From Bacteroidota bacterium (GTDB lineage Bacteria > Bacteroidota > Bacteroidia > Chitinophagales > Saprospiraceae): a stretch of DNA of 64,000 nt. The DNA is taken from NCBI GenBank assembly GCA_024743405.1, contig JANSWP010000024.1, positions 1 through 64,000 of the forward strand, written 5' to 3'. Within the stretch, counting starts at the first letter, position 1. Each line of letters starts with the position of its first letter. The notes under the pieces were generated by a model. The model had not been told where the DNA came from, did no database searches, and saw nothing but the letters and a program-made list of their open reading frames with translations. This document shows, in pieces, positions 33,565-42,865 of the stretch. The position numbers were made by a program, and so were the translations under genes.

Positions 33565-34016
33565 GTGTATTTCGTGATTGTAGTTAATTAATTATAAGAT
33601 CAACAGGCAACTGTAACTTTGTACAATTACCATGAATGTTAATTTTAAGGTGAGGTTTATATAATTTGCTTAAACAATTTGCTAATGACACTCACTTAAA
33701 TAGTAAATACTTAAGGGTTTTAAGGTGATTTTTTTTAAAAAATCCACATCTAATAAAAAGATGATTTTCTTTATCTCAAGGAGAATTAAACTCTAGCACA
33801 CCGACAAATATATAAGGAATTTCACAATAATTAAACATTATTTTCTGCATGTAAAACATGCACAATACTCACATATATAAACCTTTTAATTATCAGATAT
33901 TTAAAAAATAGAAATTATAAAATATAAAATCATTAAGGCAATTTATTTTCTCCATCACTCGACTTTTTTCAATTTTCTGAATATTGAACCCAATTTTATA
34001 GATTATTCAATCCTTT
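33565..34016. other. AT-rich spacer, promoter region of the S74 gene
   Basis: 452 bases without a credible gene. CAAATATA at 33805-33812 reads TATATTTG on the minus strand, fitting the -7 box consensus and giving a leader of about 230 bases to the S74 gene, but no convincing -33 element was found. A short palindrome, GCATGTAAAACATGC, lies at about 33847-33861. No H, C, P or R element is present. Confidence 0.4.
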
Positions 34017-37000
34017 TTATTTATCCTTATACAAAATTTTGTAAGCTTCGTTTGCCTTTAGATTATTCAGTTCCTGTACTTTGCCATTTGACCATTTAAT
34101 GATTAGGGAAAATTCGGTTGCAGTACCTAAACCTATATTAAATTCCTTTGGATGTCCTGACAAATACCCAGTAGTACTATGCACCTCTTTCCATATTTTT
34201 TCTCCATTGGGAAGTGTGATGATTAAGGATGTCCCAATAGCGTCTTTAGAGATATTCGCCTTTGGATCTCCAATTAATTTAATTTTTGCCCAATGGTTAT
34301 TGCCTTTCTCCGCTTGATTCTTAAATATTCTCGCCTTTCCTTGATAATCATTCACCACAATATCCAAATCTCCATCATTATCCATATCAAAATAAGCAGC
34401 ACTTCTGGAAGTACTTGAGTAATCTAATCCACCTGAGTTTATATTTACTTCCAATAGCCCATTTCTATTTTCAAAGAAAATATTGGACTCTTCGCTACTC
34501 TCAGCATAGACAACCGCTTTTGATTCGCCATCAGGACTGCTATAATAAGCATTCTCTTTTCCATAAACACTATATGGATTCATTCCTGTGAGGCAATAAA
34601 GGTCTTCATCGCCATCATTGTCAAAATCAAAGAAGTCAGCATCCCATGACCAACCTGTCGAGGAATAACCTCTTCCAACTGCATTTGATTTTTGGTAAGT
34701 AACCTGATTTCCAGTTGTCGATGAAATAAATAAATCATTAGCCTCTACTACTCTCATTGTACTCAAGGAAGAAGGGTCAAAATGGGCTTTGGTATCTTCA
34801 TTTGGCAATACATATTTATCGTCCTTTTCCATTACTACAATATTAGAAATATAAAAATCAGGGTATAAATCTCTGTTCAAATCACCAATCCCCACATTCA
34901 TTGTATAGGAAGGTTTATTAGTACCCAACTCAGCACTTTCATCTCTAAATGTTCCATCCTGATTATTAATATAATAGGAATTTATTCCAAAATCATTACC
35001 CACGATTAGATCCTGCCATCCATCTTGATTAATATCCGCATGACCGACCGCTTGCGTCCAACCGGTGTTCTCTATTCCAGAGCCTTTAGAAACATCTTCA
35101 AAAGTGAAATTTCCTTTGTTTCGAAACAGTTTATTTGGACTCCCATTAGTATTATGTCTTTTTAATGTTGGCAATTCTCCTTTAAGGTAATTTCCAAAAT
35201 AACCAATATACAAATCCAATAACCCATCATTATCAAAATCTAAGGCTGTTGAAGGTCCACCAACTAACCCTAAACCTCCTAAATTTGCTAGATCAGTTAC
35301 ATCTTCAAAGGTTCCATCTCCTTTATTTTTATAGATACGATGCGAATCATTGGCATAAGAAATAAAAATATCTTGGAAACCATCATTATCAAAATCTACG
35401 ATAATTGGTTGACGAGGCTCTCCATATTTACCATCAGATCTTTTATAATCTACCCCTGCTTGGTGAGTAATATCGACCAATTGTTCCCCATTTTTATTTT
35501 TCAATAACTGATTTCCTCTTCCTCCTAATAAAAGTAGATCTACCCATCCATCATTATCAAAATCTTCAGCAGCAACTCCTCCTCCTCCAAAAGCAGGTGG
35601 GATGGCCAATCTCGCTAGACTTTCATCCTCTTTGACAACATAGCTCCGAATGAGTCGATTTAACCAGTCTGAATTTCGATGCTCAAACCTTAAACCTAAC
35701 TCGTTTGTCACTTCCAAAAATGAAGTTTTACTAGATTCAGATGACTCCTTTACCGATACTATTTTTGACTCTGCCCCAAGCACTGGAGCGTTTTCATGCT
35801 GCTTTAATTTCTCTTGAATGCTTAATATGGAATTATTCATATTCTTTATACTCAACAATTCTTGCCCTCTGTTTTTAGCGTCTTCGCCTCCTAATCGAAA
35901 AACTAGTACTGCAAATTGTGCAATGCCTTCCACCATCATTTCCAAAGCAAAAGGATCAGGAGTAGCTTTTAATGCATCTTTTCGATCATCCAAAGCAAAT
36001 TTTAAATATTGCCAATGCAAACCACTATCTCGAAAGGCATCTAAATCATAAGATTCAATAACAACCTGTTCTGCATTGCTTAGATTTTGGAAATAAGTTA
36101 CATCCTCAAATGAATTAATAGTATGTGGAAGATAAACCTGAACTGCTTCATACATATCTTGATAATCAATCGATGATTTACCTGCTGTTACAGCCGATAA
36201 TTCTGCCTGATTAAACAATTCTGTACTAAATTGAATCATTAGTTCAGTAAAATGATTCTTCAAAGAGTTGCTAACAGAAGTTTCAGAAGGCCAAGGAATT
36301 TTAGAAAAATATACCTGAATATTCCTAAGAAATACGGCTTGGCTTATTTGATTGTAATTTTGATAAGCGGTTAGTTTTTGTTTGATAATATTGTAGATCA
36401 ATGCTTTTCTATTAATGGAAGTATCCGTTTTTTGAGCTATCGAAGACGTCCTTGGATGGAGATTGTCAAATAGTTTTTTAACCGCAAGGTCTATATGCTT
36501 TTCCTCAATTTGATATTGATTCTCTTCTCTCGCCAATTTGTCAGCTTCATTCAATAATACCAAAACAGCCAAATCAAGGCTTTTCTTGAAGTAATCAAGC
36601 GTTTCATCATCTAAGGAAGCTAGGGTTTCTGCCTCAAACAAAAAGGATTGTTGAACAGATAAGATAGCCCTAAATGCATAAGCAATCGAACTGTATTGTC
36701 TGTAATCTCTCTCTGCCAAAAACACCTCATAATCATTATGGAACCTCAAATTAATTCCTTCCGATGATTCCTTATACACAAAATATTTGCTTTCTATTTT
36801 TTTAAATAGTGCAAGTCTTTTATCACCCGCTGCATCATTGTTTAGACTTCTAGAATATTCTAGCCAAAGGGTTTTAACAAAGTTTTTTTGAAATTCAATT
36901 CTTTTATTCCGAGCTGAAAAGCTCAAAGGTGTTCCGTAAATAAAATCCTCTAATCTTGAAGCGGTGGCATGACATTTAGGGTCTCTAGCACTTTCTAGGT

Positions 37001-37112
37001 TCCCAATTTTATTGATCACAGGCTGTAAATCATCAATATTTTGTCCCTGCAATCCATCCTGAGAGCACATTCCCAAAATAATGATCAAAAAAATGCTGAT
37101 TTTAATATTCAT
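34017..37112 (-). CDS. CRTAC1-like protein: helical N-terminal half, VCBS/FG-GAP propeller, ASPIC/UnbV end
   Basis: 1031 residues with an N-terminal hydrophobic signal (MNIKISIFLIIILGMCSQDG). Residues about 30-430 are largely helical and do not match a domain I recognise. From about 475 (FEHRNSDWLNRL) a propeller of FG-GAP/VCBS repeats begins, each with a calcium-binding DxDxDG-like loop: AEDFDNDGWVDLLLLGGRG, VDFDNDGFQDIFIS, LDFDNDGLLDLYIGYFGN, ADINQDGWQDLIVGND, GDLNRDLYPDFYISN, FDFDNDGDEDLYCLTG and FDMDNDGDLDIVVND. The C-terminus (about 945-1028) is the ASPIC/UnbV domain, ending GKVQELNNLKANEAYKILY. Such proteins are exported and bind calcium; function is unknown. The helical half makes it longer than the usual 550-700 residues. 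Confidence 0.85.
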   Translation of the reverse strand: MNIKISIFLIIILGMCSQDGLQGQNIDDLQPVINKIGNLESARDPKCHATASRLEDFIYGTPLSFSARNKRIEFQKNFVKTLWLEYSRSLNNDAAGDKRLALFKKIESKYFVYKESSEGINLRFHNDYEVFLAERDYRQYSSIAYAFRAILSVQQSFLFEAETLASLDDETLDYFKKSLDLAVLVLLNEADKLAREENQYQIEEKHIDLAVKKLFDNLHPRTSSIAQKTDTSINRKALIYNIIKQKLTAYQNYNQISQAVFLRNIQVYFSKIPWPSETSVSNSLKNHFTELMIQFSTELFNQAELSAVTAGKSSIDYQDMYEAVQVYLPHTINSFEDVTYFQNLSNAEQVVIESYDLDAFRDSGLHWQYLKFALDDRKDALKATPDPFALEMMVEGIAQFAVLVFRLGGEDAKNRGQELLSIKNMNNSILSIQEKLKQHENAPVLGAESKIVSVKESSESSKTSFLEVTNELGLRFEHRNSDWLNRLIRSYVVKEDESLARLAIPPAFGGGGVAAEDFDNDGWVDLLLLGGRGNQLLKNKNGEQLVDITHQAGVDYKRSDGKYGEPRQPIIVDFDNDGFQDIFISYANDSHRIYKNKGDGTFEDVTDLANLGGLGLVGGPSTALDFDNDGLLDLYIGYFGNYLKGELPTLKRHNTNGSPNKLFRNKGNFTFEDVSKGSGIENTGWTQAVGHADINQDGWQDLIVGNDFGINSYYINNQDGTFRDESAELGTNKPSYTMNVGIGDLNRDLYPDFYISNIVVMEKDDKYVLPNEDTKAHFDPSSLSTMRVVEANDLFISSTTGNQVTYQKSNAVGRGYSSTGWSWDADFFDFDNDGDEDLYCLTGMNPYSVYGKENAYYSSPDGESKAVVYAESSEESNIFFENRNGLLEVNINSGGLDYSSTSRSAAYFDMDNDGDLDIVVNDYQGKARIFKNQAEKGNNHWAKIKLIGDPKANISKDAIGTSLIITLPNGEKIWKEVHSTTGYLSGHPKEFNIGLGTATEFSLIIKWSNGKVQELNNLKANEAYKILYKDK

Positions 37113-37154
37113 TCCTCTTAATAATTTGTTTTCTAAAATGGCACTAATTAAATA

Positions 37155-37316
37155 AGGGAGGAGGAAATAAATAACCTACCCAAATTTTAGGAAGTTAATT
37201 TTTCTTTAGATGAGGCAAAAAACACAGACATACCCAAAGGTATGGCGAGTATTTTTAACGATGCATAAAGGAAAAATAGCAAGTAAAATAGGTAGGTTAT
37301 ATTTTTCCTCCTCCCT
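37155..37316. repeat. Hairpin element H6 (subtype I core, reversed)
   Basis: Arms GGGAGGAGGAAATAAATAAC (37156-37175) and the complementary TTATATTTTTCCTCCTCCC (37297-37315), imperfect. The 52-nt core at 37212-37263 is the reverse complement of the H1 core; its inner hairpin is CATACC/GGTATG where H1 has CATATC/GATATG, a compensated change. It lies between divergent genes, upstream of the CRTAC1 gene. Confidence 0.8.
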
Positions 37317-37455
37317 AACGATCGAATACCTTTTCCAAAGATAGACGCTAAATTATCAAATACAAAGCATTGTAAGGAACGCAGATAGAATAATTTTATG
37401 TTTGAACAGTCCTCATTTGTTCAATTACAAACCATATAAATTATAAATTAATTAT

Positions 37456-37557
37456 GGACAAAACTCAAAATAAGCCGTACCTTTGTGCCCGATTTAGTGA
37501 ACCAAATAACAACTAAATTCAGTTTCGGCTTACAAATTGCAAAAGATTTTTTGTCCA
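37456..37557 (+). promoter_or_regulatory. Promoter box and large inverted repeat in the leader of the cystathionine beta-synthase gene
   Basis: TACCTTTG (37478-37485) fits the -7 box TAnnTTTG. It is enclosed by nested inverted repeats: GGACAAAA (37457-37464) with TTTTGTCC (about 37548-37555), and AAGCCG (37472-37477) with CGGCTT (about 37526-37531). About 130 bases separate the box from the ATG. This could be an operator, a structured leader, or another palindromic element. Confidence 0.4.
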
Positions 37558-37613
37558 CTTTTTTTACTAAAAATCGCAAATCGTAACCCTTAACTTTCAA
37601 TAAGAACTCATTC

Positions 37614-38972
37614 ATGAATTACTACGAAAATATACTTCAAACCATAGGCAATACACCTCTAGTAAAGCTCAATAAAACAGTGGCTGAAGTTCCTGCACTT
37701 GTACTTGGGAAAATCGAAACCTTCAATCCTGGACATTCAATTAAAGATAGAATGGCTTTGAAGATGCTCGAAGATGCAGAAAAGGAAGGCAAAATCAAGC
37801 CTGGTGGAACCATTATCGAATGTACTTCTGGTAATACGGGTATGGGGTTGGCTATAGCGGCATGCGTGAAAGGTTACCGATGTATCTTTACGACCAGTGA
37901 TAAGCAATCAAAAGAAAAATTTGATATGCTCAAAGCACATGGAGCAGAGGTTATTGTGTGTCCTACTAATGTAGAACCGGATGACCCTCGATCTTACTAT
38001 TCTGTTGCAGAAAAATTGAGCAAAGAAATCCCTAATTCTTTTTGGTGCAATCAATATGATAACCTCTCCAACCGTCAAGCTCATTATGAATCGACTGGTC
38101 CGGAGATATGGGAACAAACAGACGGAAAAATCACTCACATGATTGTTGGAGTTGGAACAGGTGGAACAATCTCTGGGACTGCGAAATATCTAAAAGAAAA
38201 AAATCCAAATATCAAAATCTGGGGTGTCGATACCTATGGGTCTGTTTTTAAAAAATACCATGAAACTGGTGTTTTTGATGAAAAAGAGATTTATCCTTAT
38301 ATCACGGAAGGAATTGGTGAAGATATTTTACCAAAAAATGTTGATTTCAGTCTAATTGATCATTTTGAAAAAGTAACGGACAAAGATGGTGCAGTCATGG
38401 CGAGAAGGTTGGCGAGAGAAGACGGTATTTTGTTGGGTTATTCTGCGGGAAGTGCAGTCGCTGGGTTGGTTCAACTAAAAGATAAATTAACGAAAGATGA
38501 TGTGGTAGTGGTTATATTTCATGACCATGGAAGCCGATATGTCGGAAAGGTTTTCAATGACGATTGGATGCGAGAGCGTGGATTTTTAGATGAAGAACTC
38601 AAGGTTAGAGACTTGATATCCATGAAACCAAACAAAGAGTTTATCTCCGTTCAAAAAACAGACACGGTTAGAGACACTTTCAACTTAATGAAAAAGCTCG
38701 ACATCAGCCAAATGCCTGTAATGAACAATGGAGATATAGTTGGCTCTGTCACTGAAAATTCAGTTTTGTCTTACCTGTTGGAAAACCCTATGGATAACAC
38801 GGAAAAAAATGTCGAATCTATTATGGGCAAGCCGTTTCCACTTGTTGATGAAGCTTTAGATTTTCGGCAGTTGAGTAAATATTTGAGTAAGGAAGTCCCG
38901 GCTGTTGTAGCTAAAGATCGGACTGGACGAATGCACGTTTTGACCAAATATGATGTCATTCAAGCAGTATAA
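37614..38972 (+). CDS. Cystathionine beta-synthase with C-terminal CBS pair
   Basis: A 452-residue PLP enzyme of the cysteine synthase/cystathionine beta-synthase group. The PLP lysine is K44 in NPGHSIKDRMA; the substrate Asn loop is CTSGNTGMGLA, and the phosphate-binding glycines are GVGTGGTISG. The C-terminal 115 residues form a CBS-domain pair (RDLISMKPNKEFISVQKTDT, then TVRDTFNLMKKLDISQMPV), which in this family regulates activity. This domain layout separates it from plain cysteine synthase (CysK, about 310 residues). It likely condenses serine or an acylated serine with homocysteine; the exact donor is inferred. The start ATG is clear. A terminator hairpin lies at 38985. No methionine-cycle genes are adjacent. 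Confidence 0.88.
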   Translation: MNYYENILQTIGNTPLVKLNKTVAEVPALVLGKIETFNPGHSIKDRMALKMLEDAEKEGKIKPGGTIIECTSGNTGMGLAIAACVKGYRCIFTTSDKQSKEKFDMLKAHGAEVIVCPTNVEPDDPRSYYSVAEKLSKEIPNSFWCNQYDNLSNRQAHYESTGPEIWEQTDGKITHMIVGVGTGGTISGTAKYLKEKNPNIKIWGVDTYGSVFKKYHETGVFDEKEIYPYITEGIGEDILPKNVDFSLIDHFEKVTDKDGAVMARRLAREDGILLGYSAGSAVAGLVQLKDKLTKDDVVVVIFHDHGSRYVGKVFNDDWMRERGFLDEELKVRDLISMKPNKEFISVQKTDTVRDTFNLMKKLDISQMPVMNNGDIVGSVTENSVLSYLLENPMDNTEKNVESIMGKPFPLVDEALDFRQLSKYLSKEVPAVVAKDRTGRMHVLTKYDVIQAV

Positions 38973-38984
38973 AAGCTGAAATTG

Positions 38985-39037
38985 TTCAAGATCCAAAAGT
39001 CCCTAACGCTATTGTTTGATGACTTTTGAATCTTGAA
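38985..39037. terminator. Bidirectional terminator between convergent genes
   Basis: TTCAAGATCCAAAAGTC (38985-39001) pairs with GACTTTTGAATCTTGAA (39021-39037) with one mismatch, around a 19-base loop. It sits between the cystathionine beta-synthase gene and the minus-strand membrane protein gene. Confidence 0.65.
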
Positions 39038-39041
39038 TCTT

Positions 39042-39470
39042 TCAAGCAAACTTCAATTCTGGATTCCGCTCATACGCCATTTTCAAAATCCAAAAGAAAG
39101 GAATCCACCAGATCAGATCATTGAAGATAATAATCAACCCAAATTTGATAGGAAAAGCTCCTTGTAAAAGATAAAACGAGAAGCCAATAGGTCCAAAAAC
39201 CTTTCCTAAGAAGCCTACTAATACAATTGGCCAGTGTACCAATGGGTTTTTAGCTGCCGCCAAATATCCCACTCCATAAACTCCGACAATCATACCGACA
39301 CATTGCCAAATCATAGGATAAGTTGGCAATGGCATACCACTTAACTCAAAGAAAAAATTCGGAAAGAAAATGACAGATGCTCCCCAAAGTAAGTTATACC
39401 CTCCTGCGAAAGTGAGCAATTGAGACATCCATTTTGGTGTATTTTGCATAATATTTTTTTTCAATTTCAT
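39042..39470 (-). CDS. Four-span membrane protein of unknown function
   Basis: 142 residues with about four hydrophobic segments: LLTFAGGYNLLWGASVIFF, MIWQCVGMIVGVYGVGYLAA, WPIVLVGFLGKVFGPIGFSF and a final IIIFNDLIWWIPFFWILKMA. Conserved-looking features are the FFPNFFFELSGMP turn, Trp/Gly-rich spans and the NDLIWW motif. I have seen similar small membrane proteins in Bacteroidota and proteobacteria without an established role. It begins 14 bases after the stop codon of the upstream FAD protein, so it is very likely in the same operon. An alternative ATG at 39449 would remove seven residues. Confidence 0.7.
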   Translation of the reverse strand: MKLKKNIMQNTPKWMSQLLTFAGGYNLLWGASVIFFPNFFFELSGMPLPTYPMIWQCVGMIVGVYGVGYLAAAKNPLVHWPIVLVGFLGKVFGPIGFSFYLLQGAFPIKFGLIIIFNDLIWWIPFFWILKMAYERNPELKFA

Positions 39471-39484
39471 TGAGATAATGAGTT

Positions 39485-40744
39485 TTACGACAAGACTGCA
39501 ACCCCCAATTCTTCAGAGACCAATTCACCGACCATTCTTCCTGATCGCATGGCTGCATTAATGGATCCATTCAACTGAAAATCTCCACAAGCATATAATC
39601 CAGACCTGATTTTCATTTTTTGTGAAGACATATCCTGTTGAACTGTCCTTTGGTCAGGTAAAGCATAGTTTATCTTTCGGGTATGGAAATGCTCCCAATC
39701 TTGAACTACTTTTCCAAACCAAAAACCTAACTCCGCTCGTACTGCTAAATCTAATTCCTTGAATGATAAATTCGTATTACCAACTACTGAGATAGAAACC
39801 AAATGCTTACCATCAGGAGCATAACCTGAGGCGACTTGACTAATTGTACATATATTATTACTCCATCTTTTTGGTTGGGTATTGAGCGCAATGATGTTCT
39901 TTTTTATCGGCGGCTGAGCTGTGATATAATGAAGATGTAGGGTGCTTTGATGAGCTGTTTTGACTGTTGCCAACTCACTTATAAATCCATTTGCTTCGGT
40001 TGCGACAATGATTTGAGGGGCAGTATAAGACGACCCATCTTGCAAATAAACTGTTTGTCCTTCAATTTTAGTAACACGTGCATTGCACTGAATAGCAGAT
40101 TTTGGAAGATCACTAGCCAATTGTTTTGGAATTTCTTCCATACCTAAATTAGGAATTGCCGTATCTTTCTCACTGAACATCTTAAACACGAAATCAAACA
40201 TTCTTCGACTTGTCTTAAGCTCTTTTTCTAAGAAAATACCAGAGAAGAATGGAACAAAGAAACGCTCTATCATCTTTTTACTAAAACCATAATCTTCTTC
40301 CAAGACCGCTTTCGTTGTCTTTTCTTTTTGTTGAAAAATTTGTTCTATGGAAAGTTTGGATAAACGGTTCCTCAATTTTAAAATACGTAACTTGTCTATC
40401 GAAGAGCCAGCTTCAGAAAACACAGTCGGCAGCAGGCTTGAAAAATCTCTTAATGGGTCGCCTATTAGATCCTTTTTACCATTTGGATAAAGTAATAAAG
40501 CCCCAGGCGCAAAACTTTGCAAATCCAAACTTGAATAATCTAACCATTTTTGAGCTTCAGGATAAGCAGTTAATAAGACTTGAAAACCATAATCTAATCG
40601 AAAACCATCAATTACATCTGTTTTTACTCTTCCCCCTACTCTATCAGTAGCTTCCAGAAGTAAAAAATCTATTCCGTTTTCATTTAGTTTTCGAGCAGCA
40701 ACGAGCCCTGACAAACCTCCTCCAATAATGATTGTATTAGGCAT
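39485..40744 (-). CDS. FAD-dependent amine-oxidase/phytoene-desaturase-like oxidoreductase
   Basis: 419 residues. The N-terminal FAD motif is TIIIGGGLSGLVAARKLNEN followed by LLEATDRVGGRVKTD, the classic GxGxxG...E...GGR signature of the amine oxidase, protoporphyrinogen oxidase and phytoene desaturase group. The C-terminus carries the second FAD contact (GLYACGDFQLNGSINAAMRS, then GRMVGEL). Between them is a variable substrate domain. The GFQVLL and DLQSFAPGALL strings suggest a hydrophobic substrate. Reaction unknown. It is the first gene of a leftward pair with the four-span membrane protein, so the substrate may be membrane-associated. Confidence 0.85.
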   Translation of the reverse strand: MPNTIIIGGGLSGLVAARKLNENGIDFLLLEATDRVGGRVKTDVIDGFRLDYGFQVLLTAYPEAQKWLDYSSLDLQSFAPGALLLYPNGKKDLIGDPLRDFSSLLPTVFSEAGSSIDKLRILKLRNRLSKLSIEQIFQQKEKTTKAVLEEDYGFSKKMIERFFVPFFSGIFLEKELKTSRRMFDFVFKMFSEKDTAIPNLGMEEIPKQLASDLPKSAIQCNARVTKIEGQTVYLQDGSSYTAPQIIVATEANGFISELATVKTAHQSTLHLHYITAQPPIKKNIIALNTQPKRWSNNICTISQVASGYAPDGKHLVSISVVGNTNLSFKELDLAVRAELGFWFGKVVQDWEHFHTRKINYALPDQRTVQQDMSSQKMKIRSGLYACGDFQLNGSINAAMRSGRMVGELVSEELGVAVLS

Positions 40745-40913
40745 TTTATTTAACTTTTATTCATGACCGTCAATATCACAAGCCCAACAGGGGTTACTCC
40801 AATAGGTTTAAGTATCATATAAAAATTTAGTTTCAAAGAGACATTTCCGGATTCAAAAATCAAAAGACTACGATTGACAAAAATCATGGTTTTTATCTAA
40901 TAGCTTACATAAA

Positions 40914-40948
40914 TTTGATCCGCAAAAAAGTAGACTATATTATATTTG
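40914..40948 (+). promoter_or_regulatory. Promoter of the Cys-rich peptide / copper locus
   Basis: TATATTTG (40941-40948) matches the TAnnTTTG box. TTTG at 40914-40917 lies 23 bases upstream as a -33 element. The ATG follows 16 bases after the box, giving a very short leader. Confidence 0.55.
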
Positions 40949-40964
40949 CGTCGCAATTTTATTT

Positions 40965-41339
40965 ATGAGGCAACTTTTTATCATATTATTTTCTTTAACA
41001 ATTTTGGTACAGACCTGCCAACTGACTTTTATGTATTCATACTATCAGTGGAATATGGACTACATTACCGAAAAATTTTGTGTGAATAAAGATGACCTTC
41101 AGAAATCTTGTTATGGGAAATGCCATATTAATAAGGTCGCGAAAGAATCTATTGATACAGATAGCGAAGAAAAAACCCCGATTAGTATTAAAGAATATAA
41201 CTCCCCAGTCATTTTTTTGGAGGTGCTCGAAAAACTAAATGAAAAAACAACTGTCACCTCCAATGTTCTAAATTCTACCTATTTATTCTCGTATGCTTTT
41301 TTCTTAACTCACTCCATTTTTCATCCTCCAAAGTTTTAA
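40965..41339 (+). CDS. Small membrane-anchored Cys-containing protein, copper-locus associated type
   Basis: 124 residues with an N-terminal signal or anchor (RQLFIILFSLTILVQTCQL) and a second hydrophobic stretch near the C-terminus (TYLFSYAFFLTHSIFHPP). Between them is CVNKDDLQKSCYGKCHINKV, a C-x9-C-x3-C arrangement. Small Bacteroidota proteins with the start 'Y-Y-xx-N-xDY-hydrophobic-xx-xCVN' and a 'C-x-GKC' motif are familiar from loci near metal-uptake receptors; the family's function is not established to my knowledge. Here it precedes two MbnP-like genes and a diheme gene by about 370 bases. Metal binding by the cysteines and two histidines is an inference. Confidence 0.65.
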   Translation: MRQLFIILFSLTILVQTCQLTFMYSYYQWNMDYITEKFCVNKDDLQKSCYGKCHINKVAKESIDTDSEEKTPISIKEYNSPVIFLEVLEKLNEKTTVTSNVLNSTYLFSYAFFLTHSIFHPPKF

Positions 41340-41706
41340 ATTTTCTATTCTCAAGAAAGGTGAAAATATTTATCACGCTCGTACCCAAGAGACTGTCTCC
41401 TATTCAATCATAGGTTTGTCTTCTTCCTAACCATACTAAATGGATTGGAAATGAGCCGAATGATCCTTTTTATCGTTCTGTGTAGAGTCATATTATGGGC
41501 TAACTTTCTACAGCTTTATAAGCTTTGGTTACGAAAAGGTTATTTAGAGATAACTAGGTTAATGATAAACTCCGTTTGGATTCAAGTCAATTAAATTAGT
41601 ATTATCTCAAGTAGTGGCAAGGCTAATAATTCGTGTCCATTAATTTGATAAATTCTTAGAGGTAAATAAGAATAAATTATTTCCAAGAACTTACAAAAAT
41701 CAACAC
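41340..41706. other. Spacer with no recognisable feature
   Basis: 367 bases between the Cys-rich peptide gene and the first MbnP-like gene. I see no gene, strong hairpin, repeat element or convincing promoter box. Confidence 0.4.
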
Positions 41707-42777
41707 ATGAAAAATAAAACTATTCTTTTTAGTTTGTTTGGTTTCGCATTTTTATTTTTGACGGTTTCTTGTGATAAAGATGATACTACGGCACCAGTCA
41801 TTACTATTTTATCGCCAACCAATAATTTTGAATCCTTTGGGGACCTTCCTATAATGTTCAATATAACCGAAAATGAGGGGTTAGATAATTATGAGCTTAA
41901 GGTTGTCGACCTATCGGACGGTTCTAATTTGTACATTGAAAATGAACAAGTTAGTGGAAAGAATTTGGCGGTGGATAAAGTATTAAATATTGATTTTCCG
42001 AGAACAGACAACTATGAGTTAATCATTTCTGCAACTGATATTAATAATAACTTTAGTACAGAAACGCTTATCATCAGCGGAAAAGCAACGGCTAAACTTG
42101 CCCTTAATATCAAACTCCAATATGATGGCGAACCAATGATTGTATTCAATGAATATACCTATCCGGAGTTGGATTTCACCTTCTTTTTAACAAGAGTAAG
42201 CATGTACATCTCTAATGTTCAACCTGTGGGGAGTGACTTTTCAGAACCTATTGAAAATATTGGTCTATTGCGCTTAGAAGAAGCACATGATGAAGCTTCT
42301 GCAGCTTTAGGGTACACTTATATTCTTCCTATGGCAGAGGGAAACTTTGAGTCCATCCAATTTGGATTAGGGGTTCCTCCTGAACAGAATGCTATGCGAC
42401 CAGCAGATTTTCCAATTGAAAATCCGCTATCCAAATCTGGTGAATATTGGGATTCTTGGAGCAGTTACATATTTACAAAAATTGAAGGAAAAGCAGATAT
42501 CAATGGTGATCCAAATGATTTTAGTGAAGAATTGATCGCTCTACATATGGGAGGGAATGAGGCCTTTAGAGCCATTACACTTAACCAATCTGGAACACTA
42601 ACGGAAGGACAGACGACCACAATCGAAATTGTTTTAGATATGAAAGACTTCTTCTTTCAAAATGGAGAAGTTTACGATTTAGCTGAAGACGGAAACAGGC
42701 AAATTCATAGTATTTTACAAATGGATTTAGTAACCGATCTATCTGATCGTTTTGCCTATTTATTAAATAATCAATAA
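41707..42777 (+). CDS. MbnP-like lipoprotein with N-terminal DUF4625-like domain
   Basis: 356 residues. The N-terminus MKNKTILFSLFGFAFLFLTV ends in SCDKDD, with Cys at about residue 22 as the likely lipidated residue. Residues about 30-130 resemble the DUF4625 Ig-like domain (APVITILSPTNNFESFGDLP). The remainder (about 130-350) resembles MbnP: LALNIKLQYDGEPMIVFNEY, a segment EYWDSWSSYIFTKIEGKADI with two Trp, and a final VLDMKDFFFQNG. MbnP proteins are periplasmic copper-binding partners of MbnH in methanobactin operons and related loci. A second MbnP-like gene and an MbnH-like gene follow. The Trp/Tyr region may be the site modified by the heme enzyme; that is inferred from the family. Confidence 0.75.
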   Translation: MKNKTILFSLFGFAFLFLTVSCDKDDTTAPVITILSPTNNFESFGDLPIMFNITENEGLDNYELKVVDLSDGSNLYIENEQVSGKNLAVDKVLNIDFPRTDNYELIISATDINNNFSTETLIISGKATAKLALNIKLQYDGEPMIVFNEYTYPELDFTFFLTRVSMYISNVQPVGSDFSEPIENIGLLRLEEAHDEASAALGYTYILPMAEGNFESIQFGLGVPPEQNAMRPADFPIENPLSKSGEYWDSWSSYIFTKIEGKADINGDPNDFSEELIALHMGGNEAFRAITLNQSGTLTEGQTTTIEIVLDMKDFFFQNGEVYDLAEDGNRQIHSILQMDLVTDLSDRFAYLLNNQ

Positions 42778-42865
42778 TAATTTTTTAGAATTCCAATCAT
42801 AGTGATTTTCATTATGCATCTCCATGATTAGAGCTTATTTAAATTTTTAATTTTAAAATATACTT

